Part shown: positions 53,335 to 64,000 of the stretch, in pieces | Layout of the letters: each line of letters starts with the position of its first letter | How positions within the stretch are numbered: position 1 is the stretch's first letter | Assembly (NCBI GenBank): GCA_032158295.1 | Contig: CM063253.1 | Coordinates: forward strand, 589,001-653,000 | From: Pycnopodia helianthoides | Lineage: Eukaryota; Echinodermata; Asteroidea; Forcipulatida; Asteriidae | Length of the DNA stretch: 64,000 nt | Reading direction: 5' to 3' | Notes under the pieces: generated by a model | Told to the model about the DNA's origin: nothing | Databases searched by the model: none | The model's input: the letters and a program-made list of their open reading frames with translations, nothing else | Position numbers and translations under genes: made by a program

Positions 53335-56300
53335 GAACCTGCCTGACCTTTGAGACGCCCTCTTATTGTCCTTCTATTGACTGACTATTCAAGTATCTCA
53401 TAACTGCCAGTGTTTGAATGTTAGAGTTAATATAGAAATGTACTTCATTCATTCAATCATGCTGAGAGCCAAGAGTGACATGAATGCGAAAGACTTGCCA
53501 AAGTTGGACACAATCCAAATGCGTAAATCAATGTTTGGCCGCAAAGTTGCATTGTATTTTCAGTCTATATTCATTCTGTTACAGTACGTGAAGCATGCAT
53601 TCTTTAAAGATGCAGTCCAGCATGGTGCGTGTACCATAACTATTTGAGACTGAAGCCGGAACTGAGTTGGCGGCTAAGGCTATGACTGTTGCTAAGGGTG
53701 TTGCTAAGGACATCCTATACTTCAACGCATAATGACGCGGCGATGCAGCCATAGCCAACAAGTCAGATACGGCCTTATATTCAATGGTCAGTCAATAGGA
53801 AGGGTTAGCTTATCCAGTTAAGAGCTTTAAATGGCATCACAAAAAGGGCAAACTTGCTTAGCCCTTTATGCAATTTATATCTTCTTTGAAAATTTGCTTA
53901 GCTGCTCTGTAATAATAGGTCAGAAAAGTGAATGAAGTTTGTACTTGGGACCTATTTATTTTTGTGTTTTTTTTTAATCAAAATGGACTGAAATTTGAAG
54001 AGATAGATTAAACTTAAATTATAAGGATGGGTTGTTATAGAAGCATTTTGGGTGGTTTAATAAGTTACATGAATAAGTAATCTTCATTATGAAATGCACG
54101 TGACCAGACACTAAAAGTCTACCTTGTGTTTGGTGAATGAGTGTTTCCGCTTGGTGAGATTATAACAGCAATTTTCACTGCAAGACTGGTACTTCACGTA
54201 TGCAACAACAGAGGGAATCCACTCCATGCCCTTGGTCAGTGCCATGGTGAGGTCTGCTGAACACATCAGAGCTCCAATTAGCGACGGGAAAATCCACAAG
54301 ATCGCTGGACTTGTCTTGAGTTTACTGGCCCAACGTTAAAATCACTGGCCTCAGGCCTGCAGTCTAGTGCTGATCACCAGGCATGCAAGTGCCAAATATA
54401 ACACTCGAGGACCAGTTACAATTCTCTCCATGTGGTCCAAGCTGGACAGTTTAGTGGTGAAAAGCATGAAATGTGGACTGGTGAAAAAGCTGGCAGACTA
54501 GTGAAACGATAAGCTAACTGGTCTTGCTGGATAGACACTGACAAAAGTTAAAGGCAAACCCTGCCTGGGTCGTAGTTAGTAGACCCTGTTGATCATTGTT
54601 GGCTTCTTGCTTTGGTTCGTAGGGATATCCATTCTTAAATCCTAATCAGAAATTTGTAGTTTCCACTAAGGTTGGTCCATGCACTCTACAAGCTCCCAAG
54701 CCTGGTTCATGCAATGTCAAATGATAACAAGTGTTTCTCATAGCTTTTTCATTGCTGTGATAGTTCAGAGTAGCCTATGCTATAGTTTCATTGCCGGTCG
54801 GTACATATGCTTTATTTGTTAAATCACAAAAAAACCTTTAAAAAAACACTTGCGTAAACTGAAGGGAAACATTTATTTGGTATTTGAATTAATTTCTGTC
54901 AGCAAATACATGTACATGCTTAGTGTAGCTCAGCCAAAATAATTTTCTGTACGCTAATTATGCTCTTTTAGCTTATTGTGACATTTATACTTAGGGATGG
55001 GTTTTTTGTGTGTTTTTTTTGTGTGTGAAGGCATCATACGAAATATGGATATTCTCTTAATCCCTAAATGTGATAATTCAGTTAAAAAAAAGAAATATTT
55101 GTGCGCTTGGTAACATTTTCCAGCGAGTTGCCCAACCATTTGAAACCATTAAACTGCGCGAGTTGTTTATGGTGGCACAACTGTGCACAGCATCTTGTAC
55201 ACAGTGCACTGTGTAGAGTACTGGGTGTACATCATGATATCATATTGCAGGATGGGGTAGTTTATGTACATGTATCATAAGACCACAGAGGATGATATTA
55301 AATGGTCAAGACAGTAGGAGGGTTAACGACAGTAAGAAAATTACTGGCGTTCTTTTAAGCTCTTCATACCATTATCAAAGTGCTGTTAGTACGAATGTAA
55401 CTCCTACAGGCCAAATGCTTGCCTGGAATTATTTCATCTCCTTAGGAGTAAGCAGCCAGTTAACCAATCACAATAGCAATTTTATTTTGCCATTATTTAT
55501 ATGTGTCATATTTTATTTGACTATCGCCTGTTGAATTTCATTTGGTTAGGCTGGGGAGAATGGGTGCTGGATGTTCATCCATGATGCCATCGCCATTTTG
55601 TTGACATAAATGAAAGTATTCTTGTACCTTTATATTATAAGTATAGAAAGTAAACTATTATTAAACTGTGCTGAAAAGATGGGATTAACATGCGCTCTTC
55701 CTTTTAAATCAATCCCTGCTGTGGTTTCCTCTAACCCTAACCCTTCAACCAAATCCCCCCAAATCCTCTTCAGAAAGTTGTCTGTTTGTTGAGGATTGAG
55801 GGCTCTTGGCCCAAATAACAATTGCTTATCCAAGTCGCGTGGAGTGACTTAAGAGTAGAGGATAGTGGAGGATTGAGGGCTGCAGGTCCGAATAACAATT
55901 GCTTATCACTAGGCCAGCTGTACCAATTTTATCCCAGTCCAAGCATGTTGATGTGGAGTGACATAGGAGTTAAGGATTAAGGTCACCTGTGTGAAAGTGG
56001 GCCTAGGAAGTATAGGTTTTAATAATGTAAATACTATAAATGAATCGGTTTAAAACGCCGGCTGCAAATGGCAAGATGGTTTTTGATTATTATTTTAAGA
56101 AACAACATTTCTAAGTTGTATAAAGATGAGTTAATGTATAATTCATATATACCATTGAAGGCTATCTGGGGGTGAATTGCATATTATTAATTAGTAATTA
56201 ATGTGTACATAGCAGTTACAGTTCTTTACTTCTTTCTCTTGTCTCTCTTGCTATTTTGTGCAAAAGACTAAGTTCTTGTTGATTACTTTTTACCATGTTC

Positions 56301-56355
56301 ATTTGAAGAGAAACGAAAAAAACAGATTGTCCCTCCTCTATTCCTGCAAATTTGG
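53335..56355. other. Distal MIER1 3' UTR or intergenic DNA; repeat scraps
   Basis: No gene recognised. 53653-53775 belongs to a dispersed family with TATACTTCAACG and GCAGCCATAGCCAA that recurs inverted at 57975-58085. A 75 bp local duplication (GGATTGAGGGCT, then AATAACAATTGCTTATC) lies at 55793-55910. Confidence 0.4.
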
Positions 56356-56485
56356 TGAGCACAACCAAAATTATGCTGAGCAGAAGGACGTTACCAGCCA
56401 AAATACATGTACATTGTATCATGTGATATACTTGTGAATTGTTCCCTGTTAATTTCTACTAAGCATTATGTTGTGATGAACAAGT
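56356..56485. repeat. Fragment of the GGGCCCAATTT-family MITE
   Basis: Contains ATTATGCTGAGCAGAAGG, TTACCAGCCAAAATAC and ACTAAGCATTATGTTGTG in family order. Both terminal repeats are lost. Confidence 0.5.
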
Positions 56486-56622
56486 TTTGATTTGATTTTA
56501 CGGTTTATCTTTTCTGATTAGCAGGAAGCATTTTTTGTGTGTGATGCTTAACACTTTGACATGTTTGAAGGTACAACCATGCGTAAATCTCCTTTGGGAA
56601 GAGCATTGACTCTGAAAAGAGC

Positions 56623-56867
56623 TGGGCCCAATTTCATAGAGCTGCTAAGCACACAAATTTGCTTAGCATGAAATTTCTTCCTTGATAAAAACAGGGTTAC
56701 CAACCAAATTTCCATGTGTTGCATATTGCTTGTTACTGGTATTCAGCTGTTGTTTGCTTATCCTGAAAATCACGTGGAAATTTGGTTGGTAACCCTGTTT
56801 TTATCAATGAAGACATTTCATGCTAAGCAAATTTTTGTGCTTAGCAGCTCTATGAAATTGGGCCCAG
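56623..56867. mobile_element. Intact 245 bp GGGCCCAATTTCATAGAGC inverted-repeat MITE
   Basis: Arms of about 100 bp (from CTGGGCCCAATTTCATAGAG through GGGTTACCAACCAAATTTCC) are inverse with only a handful of mismatches, around a centre of about 45 bp. This is the best copy of the family in the window and gives the reference structure for the decayed ones. Confidence 0.9.
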
Positions 56868-57397
56868 GTGTGGTATCAACATTTCAAACGGTCTACTCTG
56901 CTCGTTTTCAGGGTTCAGGAGAATGATTTGTTGAGACCACATCATCTCTTTTCAAAACCAACACTTGTCCCATTAAGGAGTGATACATGGTTGTACCTGC
57001 AAGTTTACTAGTAACTTCTTACACACCATGCAAAGCTTCAAACTTGACTTACCCCTTGACTAATTTTGGGGTTACTGGTGACATGTACCTCATAATTTAC
57101 AAATGGTTCAGGAAACCAGGTTTATAATATAAATGTAACAAGACAATCCACAGATTTACCCCTTATGTCTAGCTTTGACCTTGCTTGACCATTTCTGCAA
57201 ATTGTGATTTTGTTGAAATAAGTACAGGTACATTTGTGTAATTTTGGCCCAAAGTAGAAGCCTACTCGAACCAAAATGACCTCGTTGAAACAAACCTCAG
57301 GTTAAGTTGTAAGTGGACAATGCAATGAGGCATCAACACATAGCTTTTCCGTAAATTGACTTTTCACTTTTAGATAAAGGGGACATGATATTATGGT

Positions 57398-57530
57398 GGG
57401 TTTTTTTTGTTAAGCAAAAGTTAGCAGGGAACCAGTCACAAATAGTTTACAATACACAGTATATTAGCTGGTAATCCATTTCTGCCAAGCAAAATTTGTT
57501 TGTGCTTAGCAGCTTTATGACATTTGCTCA
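57398..57530. repeat. Decayed GGGCCCAATTT-family MITE
   Basis: TTAAGCAAAAGTTAGCAGGG, AACCAGTCACAAATAG, AGCTGGTAATCCATTTCTG and GTGCTTAGCAGCTTTATGA follow the family order. The outer ends are eroded. Confidence 0.65.
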
Positions 57531-57974
57531 TTGGCTCCTGTGGATTTTGTAAGCTGATGTTGTAACTCGGCAATGCTTGTTGGCCGGAAGGTTTCCGGTC
57601 AAAGGGCTTTTGTTAAAGAACTTTTTAAGTATCAAGTTGTCGAGGCAAAAACATAGCCTACATGTAGTTAGCAAGTATTTGCTTGACAAATGAGTGAAGA
57701 AGCACAACAAATCCACTGTGGTTGCACAGGTGTATGCTGCCAAATCTACTTCATTGTTTAAAAAATACGGCATTCCCTACACTTTCTGTTCTGCTTGAAC
57801 AAAAATTTGCTCATTGGTAAATAAGTTTGTAAATTAAGTCGATTGTAGTGGGGGGCAATTACCTTCAGGATTTTACAAAATAAACCTTGCATAGTTTCCA
57901 CTTACGAACAACTTGAGGCCAGTGCAAAAACAATCATCAATTGGGTACCAATCTTTAATTGGGTAAGGCATATT

Positions 57975-58085
57975 TGAGTCAAGGGACTTTGGCTATGGCT
58001 ATGGCTATTGGCTGCAGTAACAATGTTGAAGTATAAGACTTTCCAGCCATAGCCGCTGCCAAAAGCCATTGATTCAGACATGAAG
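57975..58085 (-). repeat. GCCATAGCC-type dispersed repeat (relative at 53653-53775)
   Basis: On the minus strand it reads GGCTATGGCTGGAAAGTC, TTATACTTCAACATTG and TTACTGCAGCCAATAGCC. This matches the order of 53653-53775. Confidence 0.55.
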
Positions 58086-58604
58086 TTGCGCCAAGACGTT
58101 TTACTGCCAATATTTTGCTGCAGTCATTTAAGCCCACTAGGTTAATATTAGGGTTTAAGAAATTTGATGCTCACATGTACATCTCAAATTACCAGAGCAT
58201 GTTCGGCCATCCAGAGCCTAACTTCCTTGCTTATAACAAATGTAAATAATTTAGATGGTGTACCCCAAATACTATCAAACTGTAAGTATGTATAAAAAAA
58301 CGTAAAAAAAAAAACCAAGGAAATGTCAGTATTTTTAATTTCAATAAATATTTTAACCTTAGTTGTCATAGATATCCCTAGATTAATAATACAGCTATTA
58401 GACTCAGTTGTCAAATGAGGTTCTTATTTTAGCAAACAATGTAGAATATTTAGAAGCTAAAGACAAAAAAAAAGACAACTGCAACGACATTTTCACAAAA
58501 ATCCATGAACGTTTCTCAGGGCAAGACTTAAGTAAAACAACAAAATTGAAGTAGACAGTATTTTAGAAATAATTTAGATGAAGGTTAGACCTTAAACAAA
58601 ATCC

Positions 58605-58942
58605 TTAAAGGCCCTGTACACTATTGGTAAGATCGAAAAACACAATGTTCACAGATTCACACATAACTTACATGATTTAAAGTAAGTAATGGTAGAAAGG
58701 GTTCATTAAAATATTTCTGCCTAAAATGCTATCGTTTCTGAGAAACGAGTAAAATAATAGTAATTATCGCGCGCGATAATTTGAAAAAACAGAAAACACA
58801 TAAGATCTCTTTTCACTATTTTCTCGTGACCTCGATGACCAATTGAGCTCAAACTTTCACAGCTTTGTTCATGCATATGTTTAATCACACAAAGTGTGGA
58901 CACTGATTTTGAGCTGTTACCAAAAGTGTACAGTACCTTTAA
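58605..58942 (+). mobile_element. TTAA-flanked miniature element, copy D
   Basis: Near twin of copy C over its whole length, starting TTAAAGGCCCTGTACACTAT and ending AAAGTGTACAGTACCTTTAA. It carries the same perfect 20 bp palindrome at 58762-58781. Small deletions shorten it by nine bases. Confidence 0.88.
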
Positions 58943-61372
58943 CAAAACCTAACAATTTTGTTCATTTATATAGTTTGACCTTTCATCGTTGACCGATACA
59001 GTAACTTACATGAAATGCAGTTTTGTTTGTGCTTGGGTACATCAATAGCTGTTAAGGTGTTTGAATTTTTTGACTCAATTTGAATATTTTGCTGAATAAT
59101 AAAGAAACGCTATATTATTAGTTTTTGCGACAAAATCATCCAAATCATCTAGTTTTGCCGGGTGCATATCAACAACAAAAATTCAAATCTTTGTACACTT
59201 TATCAAAATTTAGGTTAAACCATTGTCAACCAATCAGAGTTATTCCTTAAATTTGCCTTTTCATGCTGTAAGAAATAAAGTTCAAAAAATTTAAACTGTA
59301 AAACGATTACAGCTTTAAAAAGGAAGAAAAAATCTCTTAAAATGGTTAAAGAGCAACCTTTTGTACTATGTTTAATGTCAAATTTGTCGCCAATGTCCCA
59401 GTGTTAAACTCTTCATGGGATAGAACATCGGTGTTTTTCCAAAGAGTGAAATTATTCCCGCCTCTAGTTTTTCATTAACACACCACACATTCAAACCCCT
59501 GAACATTTTTATTAAATACGGTGGTCAGGTTGCAGTGAAAACATCGGAAAACATTATTTACATTCGCTTTGTCACTATATTTTGTTCTAGAAGACAAATG
59601 AACAGTAATAACCATTGTAATGTGAAGAAGGGAAGAAGTATAAACGTTCCTCTTGATTTCTTTTTGAACATCTTTAGAACAATTCCTGTCAACATTAGTA
59701 ATTTAATTGATTCATAAAGTTCACTTTAAATTTTCCATTAAAATGCTTTTTGAAACAAATCATAATCTTTTAAAATGAAAAAAGAAAAGATAGTTTAGGA
59801 AAACTCTTCTTTCTTTTCCAAATAAGTAAATGGACCAATATCAAAAACAATGTGCAGGCTACTTGATTCATTTGAATATATTAATTCATGAATGGCAAAA
59901 TCCTTTTTTAAAACTATCTTCAATGGAAATGGTTTCAGTATTATTCTTAAGAATCATCTTTGTACATTTTTTCCGTTTCTTATTTTTGTGTACATTTCTT
60001 GTTTTGTCGCATCCCATTGGCATCCTTGGGGTGGGTGGGGGTAGACATGAGTAAGTCAAGTTGTACAAAAACTTTGGAAACATCCAGCATTCGTCAACTT
60101 ATATTCAGGACAAAATAATTGTGTATTTATTATGAAATTATGAAAGTGTACAATTTGTGTTGTTTTTCTCTTCTTCTTTTTTCAGGGCTGTTTTGTATTG
60201 TTATTACTTTGTTTGTTGATTATTTGAAAGATAAATTAATGAAAATATTTATTTTTCCTTTGTAGTTGTAGGGTGTATGTACTTCAGTGCCTAGGCGGAG
60301 AGATTATCGATAACATGTTAGCGTTAATTTATGAATATTATTTTGATAGATGGTTGTTAAATATGACATTTCTACAAATGTTAATCAACGTAAGATTATG
60401 AATTTATTTCAAAACTACATGATTTGTTTCTTAAAATGTTCTCTTGTACATTCTCTTTGCCCAGTACACAGTTTAGGGAAAGATGTTCCAAGACATTCAA
60501 AAATTATGGAGAATAAGGAATGAATACAACAAAATAGTTGGTTGAGTATTATCATAGTTGGAGTTATGACAGATTTGATTAGATTTGCAAAAGTGCAAGA
60601 TCCAACTTTGGTAGAAATAGTAATCCTTTTTTTATTTTTATTTTTTATTGTTAGTCTACAAAATTATCGAGACAAAAAGGAAACCCATAGTTTTCTTTTG
60701 TTTAAGCAACATTAAGGAAGTTTATTTCAATAAATGCTACTATATCTGTACAGTTGGTAATAAAATGAAATAAATATAAATTGTGAAGTTCTTATTGGTT
60801 GAATTTATTTGCCTTGATCTGTGAACAGCTGCAACAGCAGAGTTTTCCTAACCCCTCAACTCCTTCCGAGATGCAGTTTTTCAGGGATGAGAAATTTCAG
60901 ACTTTTATCTGAAATTCTGACTGTTTTTATGTCTGCATGGAAATAAGTAGCCGTTATTTTCTTCACACAAAGTTCGACTTCTCTAATGCTAAGAATAATG
61001 TTCCCAGAAACTCCTTCAAATCAATAACTCCGGGGGGGGGGGGGGTTACCAAAAGATGTTAATGCCATTATTTCAACATTCAGCCCAACATTCCAAGTCT
61101 AGTTTCAGAACTTACCGCCAGCAATGACTTTCACCCCTGATGTTTACATCCATGTGATCAAACTTAGGCTCAATGTCAAGATAGCCTGTTCCCACTTTAG
61201 TCATTGAGAAATAACACTAGTTATCTTACAGTGTAGTCAGGGAGCGGGGTAAACACGGCAAAAGTAGTAACAGACTCATTATTTTTAATTGATGACTTTT
61301 CCACAAAGAAACAAGATTGTGTTTGTTGGTTTTAAGACTCCAAAGAGGTCTTCAAGAGAAGTGTAGAATTCT
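58943..61372. other. AT-rich DNA between MIER1 and DIMT1 ends; clustered poly(A) signals
   Basis: No gene recognised. A G-run lies at 61029-61043. This interval should contain both converging transcript ends. Confidence 0.4.
60729..60774 (+). terminator. Cluster of three AATAAA poly(A) signals, candidate MIER1 end
   Basis: AATAAA at 60729-60734, 60759-60764 and 60769-60774 on the plus strand. If used, the MIER1 3' UTR would be about 9.6 kb and would include the minisatellite and several MITEs. Earlier signals (57877, 58342, 59098, 59273) are also possible. Confidence 0.35.
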
Positions 61373-63998
<2,626 letters not shown>

Positions 63999-64000
63999 AT

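Noticed and set aside
51887..53335. 482-codon ORF of 15-residue repeats as a protein-coding gene
   Set aside because: It has no ATG, lies within a tandem repeat whose period is a multiple of three, and lacks splice or start context. The open frame follows from the repeat length.
54111..54299. Possible exon on the minus strand
   Set aside because: The 62-codon ORF has no recognised homologue and lacks a clear acceptor and donor pair.

Overview
This window reads as nuclear DNA of a marine deuterostome, most likely an echinoderm and probably a sea star. Genes have GT-AG introns, the intergenic DNA is AT-rich, and the proteins sit closest to the deuterostome forms I know. The space between genes is full of short palindromic elements, tRNA-derived SINEs and LINE tails of the kind seen in echinoderm genomes. 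The species-level call is inference; the eukaryotic multi-exon structure is seen directly.

Layout. 1-360: a 58-60 bp minisatellite cut by the window edge. 5028-6098 (+): an intronless class A (rhodopsin-like) GPCR. 6.8-22 kb: no host gene recognised. It holds TTAA-flanked miniature elements, a 5'-truncated LINE with an open reverse-transcriptase frame (15525-16493), a decayed Ty3/Gypsy integrase region in two opposite orientations (17.9-19.2 kb) with a 131 bp hairpin inserted in it, and (GT)n-rich composite repeats. 23397-26020 (+): NDUFB6, a respiratory complex I subunit, in 4 exons. 29737-44496 (-): DNAI4 (WDR78), an axonemal inner-arm dynein intermediate chain, 23 coding exons, 852 aa. 44974-51157 (+): MIER1, an ELM2-SANT corepressor, 10 coding exons, 458 aa. 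51.85-53.33 kb: a 45 bp minisatellite of about 33 copies. 61373-63972 (-): the last five coding exons of DIMT1, the 18S rRNA adenine dimethylase, whose 5' part lies beyond the right edge.

I phased every exon of DNAI4, MIER1 and NDUFB6 by hand. All splice sites are GT-AG and the totals are exact multiples of three (2559, 1377 and 447 nt with stops). DNAI4 and MIER1 are divergent with only 477 bp between start codons, the same head-to-head arrangement I recall from human chromosome 1p31. The short promoter has an inverted pair of identical 13 bp CCAAT-box blocks and an RFX X-box-like site on the DNAI4 side.

The most interesting unexplained material is a superfamily of at least seven elements of about 340-400 bp. 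Each is bounded by TTAA, shares end and 3'-half sequence, and carries a subfamily-specific perfect or near-perfect palindrome in the middle. No CRISPR array, rRNA gene or convincing functional tRNA gene was found.
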